Shown in pieces: positions 1 to 5,641 of a stretch of DNA of 6,527 nt (the stretch's first letter is position 1; the number at the start of each line of letters is the position of its first letter). Source of the DNA: Acidobacteriaceae bacterium (GTDB lineage: Bacteria; Acidobacteriota; Terriglobia; Terriglobales; Acidobacteriaceae); NCBI GenBank assembly GCA_003156235.1, contig PMGP01000287.1, positions 303 through 6,829 of the forward strand, given 5' to 3'. The position numbers were made by a program, and so were the translations under genes. The notes under the pieces are model-generated. The model searched no databases, was not told the DNA's origin, and saw only the letters and a program-made list of their open reading frames with translations.

Positions 1-598
1 GCACGTCGTCGGCGATGCGGAAGCTCTCGAAGAAGCCCGTGTCCTTGGCCACCGCCAGCAGCTTCTCGTTGGGAATCACAATCATCGTGTCCACGCACTC
101 AAGTAATTCCTTGATCCCGCGCTCGGCCTGTTGCAGCCGGCGCTTGCCTTCAAATGCAAACGGACGCGTGACCACGGCCACGGTGAGAATGCCCAGTTCG
201 CTGGCCAGCGAGGCGATCACCGGCGCAGCGCCCGTGCCCGTGCCGCCGCCCAGCCCGGCGGTCACGAAGATCATGTCCGCGCCTTCCAGGGCCTCGATAA
301 TCTTCTCTGAGTCTTCCAAAGCGGCGCGCCGCCCCAGGTCCGGGTTTGATCCCGCGCCCAGACCGGAGGTCAGCCGCACGCCCAGTTGCAACTTCACTGG
401 AGCCTGCGAGACCCTCAGAGCCTGCACGTCAGTGTTGGCGGCGATAAACTCCACCCCCGCCATCTGCGCCTGTATCATGCGGTTGACCGCGTTGCCGCCG
501 CCGCCGCCCACCCCGATCACCTTGATGCGGGCGCCGCGCATGCTCTCTTCGTGGTACTGAATGCGCATCTCTACGACTTCTTTCCTCATCTGTTCCAT
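1..598 (-). CDS. ftsZ: Cell division protein FtsZ (N-terminal 199 residues; runs off the left edge)
   Basis: FtsZ is the tubulin-like GTPase that polymerises into the cytoplasmic Z-ring and recruits the division machinery. Reading the minus strand gives an open frame of 199 codons without a stop. The glycine-rich nucleotide loop GVGGGGGNAVNRM is at residues 29-41, the NTD motif at 55-57, and SNPDLGRRA at 84-92. The tubulin signature GLGGGTGTGAAP is at 116-127, VTRPF at 143-147, and TGFFESFRIADDV ends the visible part. The C-terminal half (rest of the GTPase C-domain, linker, FtsA-binding tail) is outside the window. Start: ATG at 598 has an upstream GAGGAGG (610-616), with 11 bases between it and the ATG, which is rather long. 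In-frame ATGs at 589, 568 and 541 are alternatives; 568 also has a purine-rich AGGAAAG upstream. The nucleotide fold begins near residue 23 (~532), so the first ~20 residues are a short extension. It lies 248 bases downstream of ftsA, which is wider than usual for this pair. Confidence 0.97.
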   Translation of the reverse strand, partial: MEQMRKEVVEMRIQYHEESMRGARIKVIGVGGGGGNAVNRMIQAQMAGVEFIAANTDVQALRVSQAPVKLQLGVRLTSGLGAGSNPDLGRRAALEDSEKIIEALEGADMIFVTAGLGGGTGTGAAPVIASLASELGILTVAVVTRPFAFEGKRRLQQAERGIKELLECVDTMIVIPNEKLLAVAKDTGFFESFRIADDV

Positions 599-609
599 TT
601 GTGCTCAGA

Positions 610-616
610 CCTCCTC
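610..616 (-). promoter_or_regulatory. Ribosome binding site of ftsZ
   Basis: GAGGAGG on the minus strand, 11 bases before the ATG at 598. This is the strongest Shine-Dalgarno match upstream of the FtsZ frame and favours 598 over the internal ATGs. The spacing is at the long end of the usual range. Confidence 0.55.
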
Positions 617-642
617 ATGGATGCATCTCACGAAAACCTTAG

Positions 643-656
643 AACCTGCCTTAAAA
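643..656 (+). repeat. 14-base direct repeat, copy 1
   Basis: AACCTGCCTTAAAA, repeated exactly at 737-750. Both copies are followed by a CTT-containing stretch, with one extra A in the second. It may mark a local duplication or the edge of a palindromic repeat unit. Confidence 0.65.
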
Positions 657-665
657 CTTTGCCTT

Positions 666-818
666 GAAGGGTACGGGCTTCAGCCCGTACATTGAGAGCC
701 GATTTTGATTTCCGGCTTTAGCCGCTGAGGGAATGCAACCTGCCTTAAAAACTTCCTCAGGAGCTAAAGCCCACAACTACTGCTGCCTTTGATGTACGGG
801 CTAAAGCCCGTACCCTTC
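666..818. repeat. REP-like nested inverted-repeat cluster between ftsA and ftsZ
   Basis: Two 27-base units, 666-692 and 792-818, are inverted copies of each other with one mismatch. Each unit is itself a palindrome with arms GTACGGGCT and AGCCCGTAC around two bases. Between them lies a second, less perfect inverted pair, 712-730 and 755-773, sharing the core GGCTTTAGC and the edge CTGAGG (15 of 19 positions match when one is reverse-complemented). The 14-base word AACCTGCCTTAAAA occurs twice in direct orientation, at 643-656 and 737-750. The arrangement resembles paired REP/BIME-type extragenic palindromes. It lies 29 bases past the ftsA stop, so its stems could stop exonucleases or affect read-through into ftsZ, but there is no T-tract and I do not call it an intrinsic terminator. 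The structure is read directly; the function is inference. Confidence 0.8.
737..750 (+). repeat. 14-base direct repeat, copy 2
   Basis: AACCTGCCTTAAAA, identical to 643-656. It lies at the centre of the inverted-repeat cluster, between the two inner half-sites. Confidence 0.65.
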
Positions 819-846
819 GCCCAAATCCGAGTTATTGGACAGATCT

Positions 847-2064
847 TCAAAAGCTTCCTGAAAACACGCTCCGGAATTTCGAGCGAATTGTGGTGCTCTG
901 CGTTGTGGTGTTCATTCTCATCCGCTGGGTATACAGAATCATGCCAATGGCCGCGGAAAAACCGGGATGAACCAGTTCGCCGGGCATTTGCGAAAGGCGC
1001 ACGGGAAGTCCGGTGCGCGCCGGAACCCGCAATTGGCTCTCGGTTATGTCCAGCATCCCGCGCAGCATCGCCCCGCCGCCGGTCAGCACGCAACCCGCGC
1101 CCAGAGCTTCCAGCACGCCGCCATCGCGCAGATTATTTCTAACCAATTGCAGCAACTCGCAGGCCCGCGGCTCAAGAATATCGGCCATTTTGCGCAGGCG
1201 CAACATCTGTGGCCGCGGGTTGGCGATCTCAATCTCCGCGTCCAGCGGCACGTCTGTCACCACGGCGTTACCGTAAAGTTTCTTCAGCTCCTCAGCCTGC
1301 GCCACGGGCATTCCCAGGCCAATTGCCAGGTCATTGGTAAAGTGCTGCCCGCCAACCCGAATGGATGCCGTATGCACCACCGCGCCCTCGTAAAACACGA
1401 TCAGGTCGGTGGAGTGGCAGCCAATATCGATAAGGCAGATGCCCAGCTCCCGCTCGTCGGCTGTCAGCGTTGACTCTGCCGCGCCAATCGATTCCAGCAC
1501 CGCATCGTTCACATCAAGACCTGCCCGGTTGGCGCAGGTAATCGTGCTTTGCAGCGCACTGCCGGAGCAGGTGGCGATGTGCAGGTCCACTTCCAGCCTT
1601 TTGCCCACCATGCCCACCGGGTTCGAGATGCCCGGATAATTATCCAGAATGAACTGCCGCCGCAGCAGGTGCAATATATTGCGATCCGGAGGCCGCTCGA
1701 TATTCCGCGCCTGTTTCATCGCGCTTTGCACATCCTCTTCCTTGATCTCCCGCATGCGTGTGTGCAGCACGATTCCGCCGTTGGTGTTGAGCCCCAGAAT
1801 ATGCGGCCCGCCGACGCCCACCACGCACTGGTCAATGTTGATGCGCGCCACTCGCTCGGCTTGCTCGCTGGCCGCCTTCACCGCTTTGGCTGCCGGGCCA
1901 AGCTCCGCGATCAGCCCCTTGCGCATTCCCGCCGACTCCACGATTCCGTGCCCGCAATAGCGCGGCGCGCCTTCATTCAACTCCGCCGCCAACACGCGCG
2001 TCCACGCGCTGCCGATGTCCAACACTACGATAACGTCGTCCCTATTCTGGCTCATGGCGCTCAC
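847..2064 (-). CDS. ftsA: Cell division protein FtsA
   Basis: FtsA is an actin/HSP70-fold ATPase that tethers FtsZ filaments to the inner face of the membrane and recruits later division proteins. The 405-residue length is normal for the family. Visible motifs: phosphate-1 loop VLDIGSAWTRVLA (14-26); the FtsA-specific 1C subdomain, about 95-180, with VGVGGPHI just before it (82-89); phosphate-2 loop LIDIGCHSTD (211-220); adenosine motif VLTGGGAMLRGM (326-337). The last ~15 residues (SKFRSVFSGSF) alternate basic and hydrophobic residues, as expected of the C-terminal amphipathic membrane-targeting helix. Start: GTG at 2064 overlaps the ftsQ stop as GTGA and has GGAG seven bases upstream, implying translational coupling. 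ATG at 2055 is an in-frame alternative that removes only three residues. The phosphate-2 loop has C-H where many FtsA proteins have G-G or similar. Confidence 0.97.
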   Translation of the reverse strand: MSAMSQNRDDVIVVLDIGSAWTRVLAAELNEGAPRYCGHGIVESAGMRKGLIAELGPAAKAVKAASEQAERVARINIDQCVVGVGGPHILGLNTNGGIVLHTRMREIKEEDVQSAMKQARNIERPPDRNILHLLRRQFILDNYPGISNPVGMVGKRLEVDLHIATCSGSALQSTITCANRAGLDVNDAVLESIGAAESTLTADERELGICLIDIGCHSTDLIVFYEGAVVHTASIRVGGQHFTNDLAIGLGMPVAQAEELKKLYGNAVVTDVPLDAEIEIANPRPQMLRLRKMADILEPRACELLQLVRNNLRDGGVLEALGAGCVLTGGGAMLRGMLDITESQLRVPARTGLPVRLSQMPGELVHPGFSAAIGMILYTQRMRMNTTTQSTTIRSKFRSVFSGSF

Positions 2065-3377
2065 TGGCCCTCTCCGGCAGACGATGCCGGGCGGGTGGCT
2101 GGGGCATTCTTCCGCCTGTTAATGTTCTCCGCGGCGCGTTGAATCTCCGCGCGTTTTTTATTTCTCGACTTGGCCGTTCGTTGAGCCGTATTGGCTTTCG
2201 CGTGTGTGTTCTTCGTCGCAGTGGTCTTTGCTTTGACGGAAGGCCGGGATTGGTAGGCCGGGGCTTTAGCCCCAGAGGAGTGCTTTTCGGCGGAGTCGCC
2301 CGCAGTTTGCCCGTTTTCCGCAGCCTGTAGATCCGGTTGCTTCTCTGCCGTCACGTTCTGCGCGCCGGCTGCCGCTTGCGCTACATCGGCGCCGGGAGCC
2401 ATCCCCAGCACCACTTGCTGGTCGTAGCGCAGGTCCACTGTCGCCAGCTTGGGATATTGCTGCTGCCACTCGCTGATGTGCGCCTTGTAGCGCTGATAGC
2501 GCTCCAGAAAATGATCCTGCCCAAAGTGCGCCAGTATCTCGCCGTTCGCTTCGGGCATCAGCACCCGCGCATCCGCCGGATCGCTCAGGTCTATCTCCGA
2601 TATCTGCGCGGAGAGCTTCTGCCCGTTTGCGTCCAACTCCGCCAGCAACCGCTGATAGACCTCCATGCGCGTCCTGCGCTGGGCAATCGGGTCCTGGGCG
2701 TTGATCCCTGTCACCACCGGAAACGAATAATGGCGCTGGGCCATCATTGCCGCCGGCATAGTGAGCAGAATTCCGTTAGCGTCTACCAGGCCGATCTGCG
2801 CTCCCTGGCGCACGAAGGCCACCGGCTGACGCTCCACAATTGAAACGCGAATCTGGTTCGGCAACAGGCGCATCACCGTGGCTTGTTCTACCCAGGGAAG
2901 CTTTTCCAGTTGCCGCCGCCGTTCGCCCAGCGGGACAAAAAAGATATTGTGCCCGATGTCTTCGCCGAAGACCGGCAGCATCTCCGCGCGGCTCACCTCG
3001 GTCAGCCCGGTAGCCTCAATGTTGTTCGCTCCGGAAATGCGGAAGTGTGCGTCGCTGTTCAGAAAGGTGATGAATAGGAATGTGCAGGTAGCCAGCCCGC
3101 CCAGCATGACCAGTGCAGCCAGCGTCAGAAAGGCGCGTCCTAGCTTGCTTGCCGGACGCCACCAAGGCCTCTTAGGCCCATCAAAGCGGCTCCTGCCAAA
3201 GCGAGGCTTTCCTTTGGGAGGAAACTCATCGCCTTCAGGATATGCCATCTCCAGCGGTATGTCGGGAAGTGCGCGGCACACTGGGGGCGCACCCTTCTGC
3301 ACACGCCGCACGAGAGGTTCCTCGGGCGCTTCATCCTCCCACGCGAAGGATCGATTTTTGTTACTGCTTTGAGTCAT
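2061..3377 (-). CDS. ftsQ: Cell division protein FtsQ with long basic C-terminal tail
   Basis: FtsQ is a bitopic inner-membrane protein that links early and late division proteins through its periplasmic domain and partners FtsB/FtsL. From ATG 3377 it is 438 residues: a charged, proline-rich cytoplasmic region (1-80), one membrane helix (about 81-106), a POTRA domain (about 110-184, ending in the typical LLPNQIRVSIVERQPVAF stretch), and the FtsQ beta domain (about 185-325, with GLVDANGILL). A tail of about 110 residues (328-438) rich in A, K, T, Q and R follows; it is much longer than in E. coli FtsQ (276 residues in all). Start: ATG 3377 lacks a good ribosome site. ATG 3437 (GAAGG six bases upstream) and TTG 3443 would add 20-22 residues, but that DNA also fits a promoter, so I prefer 3377. 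The stop overlaps the ftsA start. The tail contains a GGGGCTTTAGCCCC palindrome. Confidence 0.93.
   Translation of the reverse strand: MTQSSNKNRSFAWEDEAPEEPLVRRVQKGAPPVCRALPDIPLEMAYPEGDEFPPKGKPRFGRSRFDGPKRPWWRPASKLGRAFLTLAALVMLGGLATCTFLFITFLNSDAHFRISGANNIEATGLTEVSRAEMLPVFGEDIGHNIFFVPLGERRRQLEKLPWVEQATVMRLLPNQIRVSIVERQPVAFVRQGAQIGLVDANGILLTMPAAMMAQRHYSFPVVTGINAQDPIAQRRTRMEVYQRLLAELDANGQKLSAQISEIDLSDPADARVLMPEANGEILAHFGQDHFLERYQRYKAHISEWQQQYPKLATVDLRYDQQVVLGMAPGADVAQAAAGAQNVTAEKQPDLQAAENGQTAGDSAEKHSSGAKAPAYQSRPSVKAKTTATKNTHAKANTAQRTAKSRNKKRAEIQRAAENINRRKNAPATRPASSAGEGQ
2260..2273. repeat. REP-like palindrome inside the ftsQ coding region
   Basis: GGGGCT-TT-AGCCCC, a 14-base inverted repeat with perfect 6-base arms. 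Its core GGGCTnnAGCCC is the same as in the palindromes at 671-690 and 794-813. It is read in frame in ftsQ as G369-A-K-A-P373, inside the low-complexity tail. A palindromic element probably inserted into, or helped lengthen, a tolerant part of the protein. Confidence 0.65.
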
Positions 3378-3413
3378 CACGACTGAGCAAGGTCGTGAGA
3401 ATCGCCAGTCTCC

Positions 3414-3443
3414 AATATAGCCCGGGTCCGCCGCCATGATCAA
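3414..3443 (-). promoter_or_regulatory. Candidate sigma-70-type promoter for ftsQAZ
   Basis: On the minus strand TTGATC (3438-3443, -35-like) is followed after 18 bases by TATATT (3414-3419, one mismatch to TATAAT). A start of transcription near 3407 would leave a leader of about 30 bases before ATG 3377. It would put the upstream candidate start codons ATG 3437 and TTG 3443 outside the transcript. The -35 box matches TTGACA at four of six positions, so the call is tentative. Confidence 0.35.
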
Positions 3444-3460
3444 CCTTCATGCCAAGGGGA

Positions 3461-3478
3461 ACCCGCAATGTTACGGGT
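3461..3478. other. Small inverted repeat in the divergent intergenic region
   Basis: ACCCG (3461-3465) and CGGGT (3474-3478) can pair around eight bases. It lies upstream of the candidate ftsQ promoter and of the toxin-antitoxin promoter. It could be a binding site, but five-base arms are easily found by chance in this composition. Confidence 0.2.
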
Positions 3479-3526
3479 AGGCCGTTTTGAGGTAACGGGA
3501 GGGATTCGACGTTTTACACTTGGTTA

Positions 3527-3556
3527 TTGAGAGCGGCGAAGACAAAGTGGTATATA
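3527..3556 (+). promoter_or_regulatory. Candidate promoter of the toxin-antitoxin operon
   Basis: TTGAGA (3527-3532, five of six to TTGACA), an 18-base spacer, then TATATA (3551-3556; TATAGT at 3553-3558 is an overlapping alternative). Expected transcription start is near 3563, immediately at the left edge of the inverted repeat 3566-3586, which fits repression by an autoregulating antitoxin. Confidence 0.45.
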
Positions 3557-3565
3557 GTAGATAAA

Positions 3566-3586
3566 TGTACGTGACTCTTCCGTACA
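3566..3586. promoter_or_regulatory. Candidate operator of the antitoxin
   Basis: TGTACG (3566-3571) and CGTACA (3581-3586) form a perfect inverted repeat with a 9-base spacer, between the candidate -10 box and the antitoxin start. Ribbon-helix-helix antitoxins of DUF1778-GNAT modules are known to bind palindromic operators at their own promoters. Assigning this site to the antitoxin at 3605 is inference from position and symmetry. Confidence 0.5.
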
Positions 3587-3604
3587 AGGCATGGAGGCGA
3601 TTTT

Positions 3605-3886
3605 ATGGCGCTGGCTTTACGCACCGAGCGGACGGAGGCTCGCCTGCTTCCCGAGCAAAAAAAGCGCATTGAGCGGGCAGCCCGGCTCAAGGGGCTTTCT
3701 CTCTCCGATTTCATCGTGCAGCATGCCGATGAAGCAGCCATCAAGACCATACAGCAGCACACAAGTTGGACGCTGGAAGACCGGGACCGCGACATTTTCG
3801 TCCAGGCTCTTCTTAATCCGCCAGAACCCAGCGATTATATGAAAGCTGCGGTCAAACGTTACAGGAAACGCTTGGGACGAGTGTGA
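3605..3886 (+). CDS. DUF1778 ribbon-helix-helix antitoxin (TacA/AtaR/KacA type)
   Basis: This 93-residue protein is the antitoxin of a GNAT-type toxin-antitoxin pair. It binds and neutralises the acetyltransferase encoded next to it, and it represses the shared promoter. The N-terminal half (about residues 3-45) fits the family's DNA-binding fold: RTERTEARLLPEQKKRIERAA as strand plus first helix, then a hydrophilic turn and LSLSDFIVQHADEAA as second helix. The rest (46-93) is the toxin-binding region, with the family's recognisable W-x-L--D-x-D-x-F--ALLNPPEPS pattern, in which the aromatic and LNPPEP stretch packs against the toxin. Start: ATG 3605 is preceded by GGAGG (3593-3597) with seven bases between, an ideal ribosome site. 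Its TGA overlaps the toxin's GTG by four bases, giving tight coupling. It is transcribed away from ftsQ. An operator-like inverted repeat lies 18 bases upstream. Confidence 0.92.
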   Translation: MALALRTERTEARLLPEQKKRIERAARLKGLSLSDFIVQHADEAAIKTIQQHTSWTLEDRDRDIFVQALLNPPEPSDYMKAAVKRYRKRLGRV

Positions 3887-4398
3887 CAGGCAAGATCGGC
3901 ACTACCGCCTACCGTGTCGAACCGCTCACTCCGGGGCACGACCGTGAAGCTTTTTGTTGCGGAAATTCAGCTCTGGACAGCTATTTCCATCAGCAGGCAG
4001 GACAGGATCAGAAGCGCAAACTTGCCGCAGTTTTCATCCTCACCGCAGACGGCAGGTCTGTTGACGGCTTTTATACACTTTCGGCACAATCCATTTTGGC
4101 ACCCGAGTTACCGCCGGAAGTTGCGAAGAAGCTGCCCCGTTTTCCTGTTCCTGTTACGTTGATCGGGCGAATCGCCGTCGCTCAATCTCTCCAAGGCCAG
4201 GGTTGGGGAGAGTCTCTCTTGTTGTACGCGCTGGAGAGAGCCTTGCTGACCTCCCGCCAGGTCGCATCCTGGGCCGTCGTTGTGGACGCCAAAGCCGGAG
4301 CGAGGGAGTTCTATATCAAGAAAAGTTTCGTGCCGTTCCAAGCTAATCCCGACAGGCTCTTCCTGCCAATGAAGACGATTGAGAAAATGCTCACGTAG
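3883..4398 (+). CDS. GNAT-family acetyltransferase toxin (TacT/AtaT/KacT type)
   Basis: Toxins of this family transfer an acetyl group from acetyl-CoA to the amino group of the amino acid on charged tRNAs, blocking translation. The 171-residue length is usual. Family features: PLTPGHDREAFCCGNSALD near the N-terminus (residues 14-32); the strand VDGFYTLSA (60-68); IGRIAVAQSLQGQGWGESLL (94-113), where QGQGWG (104-109) is the acetyl-CoA pyrophosphate-binding loop (Q/R-x-x-G-x-G/A); VVVDAK (132-137); REFYIKKSF (141-149), in which Tyr144 matches the conserved catalytic tyrosine; and the closing LFLPMKTI (159-166). All core residues are present, so it is likely active. Start: GTG 3883 overlaps the antitoxin stop (GTGA), with GGGA a few bases upstream. 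Which tRNA is the target cannot be told from sequence. Confidence 0.93.
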   Translation: MTGKIGTTAYRVEPLTPGHDREAFCCGNSALDSYFHQQAGQDQKRKLAAVFILTADGRSVDGFYTLSAQSILAPELPPEVAKKLPRFPVPVTLIGRIAVAQSLQGQGWGESLLLYALERALLTSRQVASWAVVVDAKAGAREFYIKKSFVPFQANPDRLFLPMKTIEKMLT

Positions 4399-4432
4399 TG
4401 AACCTTACCAGCCTGCCGGACGCGGCGCGGTC

Positions 4433-4453
4433 GGTGATGCCGGTTGAATCACC
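4433..4453. other. Short hairpin downstream of the toxin gene
   Basis: GGTGAT (4433-4438) and ATCACC (4448-4453) can pair around a 9-base loop, 35 bases after the toxin stop. It could help end the toxin-antitoxin transcript, but no T-run follows, so it is only a weak terminator candidate. Confidence 0.25.
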
Positions 4454-4546
4454 AATACACACGGAGAACAAGGGCGATACTGTATAGAAATAGCATCACT
4501 TGCGGTGGCTGAAGCCAATCGCTGCCGGGAAACATCAAACTACCAA

Positions 4547-4550
4547 GGAG
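4547..4550 (+). promoter_or_regulatory. Ribosome binding site deciding the DedA-rhodanese start
   Basis: GGAG within CAAGGAGC, eight bases before ATG 4559. The frame stays open upstream to a GTG at 4505, but that codon has no comparable site, and the 18 residues it would add do not look like the family. ATG 4559 is therefore chosen. Confidence 0.7.
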
Positions 4551-4558
4551 CTTCCCCG

Positions 4559-5518
4559 ATGGCTTTGCCCGAGCATTTCCTCCTCCTATATGGTTACGCG
4601 CTGCTCTTTGCCTGGGTACTCGTCGAGCAATTGGGGATTCCGCTGCCGGCCACGCCGGTTCTGCTGGCCGCCGGAGCGCTTTCGGCCGAAAACGAATTGA
4701 GCATCGGACTGGCTTTTCTGGCTGGTATGACCGCATCTCTGCTCGCCGATACCTCCTGGTTTTTGGTTGGCCGTCGATATGGCCGCCAAGTCCTGCGTTT
4801 TCTCTGCAAGATCTCGATTGAACCCACTACTTGCGTTCGCAGCACAGAGGAATCCTACAGCCGTCGCCACGGCATCGCCCTCACCTACGCCAAATTTGTG
4901 CCCGGCCTCTCGATGCTGGCCCCGCCCGTCGCCGGACAGAAAGGCATGGCCTTCCGCAGCTTCCTCTTCTTCGACAGCATCGGGGCCGCGCTATGGGTCG
5001 GTCTGCTGCTGGCCGCCGGCCGTCTCTTCGGCGCGATGCTGCTACGCAATCCCGGCCTTCTCGATCATGTGGGGCGCTTCTCCGGAGCCTTGCTTCTTCT
5101 GGGTGTCGTCGGCTTCCTCGTCGCACGCATAATTCGCCGCCGCATGATTCTGAACAAATTGATCTCTGCCCGCCTGGAGCCGGTCGAGCTAAAGCGCTGG
5201 CTCGATGAAGGCGAAGATGTTTTCATCGTCGATCTGCGCCACCCTGACGATCTGAGAGATGAACCCTTCACCCTGCCCGGCGCGCTGCACATCGCACCCC
5301 AGGTCCTCGCTGAGCGCGGCCATGAAATTCCCCGCGACCGCGATATAGTTCTCTACTGCGCCTGCCGCCCCAGCGACGCCACCGCCATAAAAACTGCAAC
5401 CACTTTGCAAAAGCTCGGCATCGAGCGCGCTCGCCCCCTGCGCGGCGGCTACTACGAGTGGAAGCGCCTCGGTTTCCCGCTGGCCGCCGTCGCCCAAGCC
5501 CTGCCTGCTGCGGACTAA
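4559..5518 (+). CDS. DedA-family membrane protein fused to a C-terminal rhodanese domain
   Basis: 319 residues in two parts. Residues 1-195 are a DedA/SNARE-associated (VTT) domain: hydrophobic segments near 8-22, 31-42, 50-70, 136-158 and 174-192. It carries the family's E-x-L-G-I-P-L-P-A-T-P motif (23-33), GRRYGR (71-76) and a conserved loop AKFVPGLSMLAPPVAGQ (111-127). In this last segment K112 stands where many DedA proteins have arginine. DedA proteins are inner-membrane proteins linked to lipid-carrier or phospholipid flipping and membrane homeostasis. A cytoplasmic rhodanese-like domain follows at about 203-310, with VDLRHPDDL (224-232), LPGALHIAP (239-247), the active-site loop IVLYCACRPSDATA (263-276; likely catalytic Cys267, with Cys269 beside it) and PLRGGYYEWKRLGFPL (293-308). 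The active cysteine suggests sulfur transfer or a redox role, but the substrate is unknown. This fusion recurs in proteobacteria and acidobacteria, to my knowledge. Confidence 0.9.
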   Translation: MALPEHFLLLYGYALLFAWVLVEQLGIPLPATPVLLAAGALSAENELSIGLAFLAGMTASLLADTSWFLVGRRYGRQVLRFLCKISIEPTTCVRSTEESYSRRHGIALTYAKFVPGLSMLAPPVAGQKGMAFRSFLFFDSIGAALWVGLLLAAGRLFGAMLLRNPGLLDHVGRFSGALLLLGVVGFLVARIIRRRMILNKLISARLEPVELKRWLDEGEDVFIVDLRHPDDLRDEPFTLPGALHIAPQVLAERGHEIPRDRDIVLYCACRPSDATAIKTATTLQKLGIERARPLRGGYYEWKRLGFPLAAVAQALPAAD

Positions 5519-5641
5519 GGCATAATTCTCTCTATGGAAGAGAAAACGGAAGACGAGTTCACGCCAATACATCCGGCCGCCGAACGTGTGGCGGCATGAG
5601 CGATGGTTCTATCAGCAGTTTCCTACCGGCATTTCGGTGTA

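Noticed and set aside
15..560. 181-codon plus-strand open frame at the left end
   Set aside because: It lies exactly antisense to ftsZ, is rich in S, P and R without any domain pattern, and is explained as the complement of a GC-rich gene.
792..818. Intrinsic terminator for ftsA
   Set aside because: A strong stem lies 29 bases after the ftsA stop, but no T-run follows on the minus strand and the same unit recurs at 666-692, so a repeat is the better explanation.
643..818. CRISPR array or insertion sequence between ftsA and ftsZ
   Set aside because: There are only two 14-base direct copies without regular spacers, no transposase frame and no terminal repeats of insertion-sequence size.
1549..2142. 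197-codon plus-strand open frame
   Set aside because: Antisense to ftsA and the end of ftsQ; the H/R-rich composition is typical of a shadow frame, with no ribosome site and no recognisable motif.
2337..2843. 168-codon plus-strand open frame
   Set aside because: Antisense to the FtsQ beta domain and tail; no family features, explained by the real gene.
4831..5208. Overlapping R/P-rich frames within the DedA-rhodanese gene
   Set aside because: Out-of-frame readings of a gene whose own frame has clear membrane segments and a rhodanese motif.
5534..5599. 21-codon frame just after the DedA-rhodanese gene
   Set aside because: The acidic N-terminal half looks protein-like, but there is no Shine-Dalgarno at proper spacing and no recognised family. 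It could be a gene remnant but cannot be supported.
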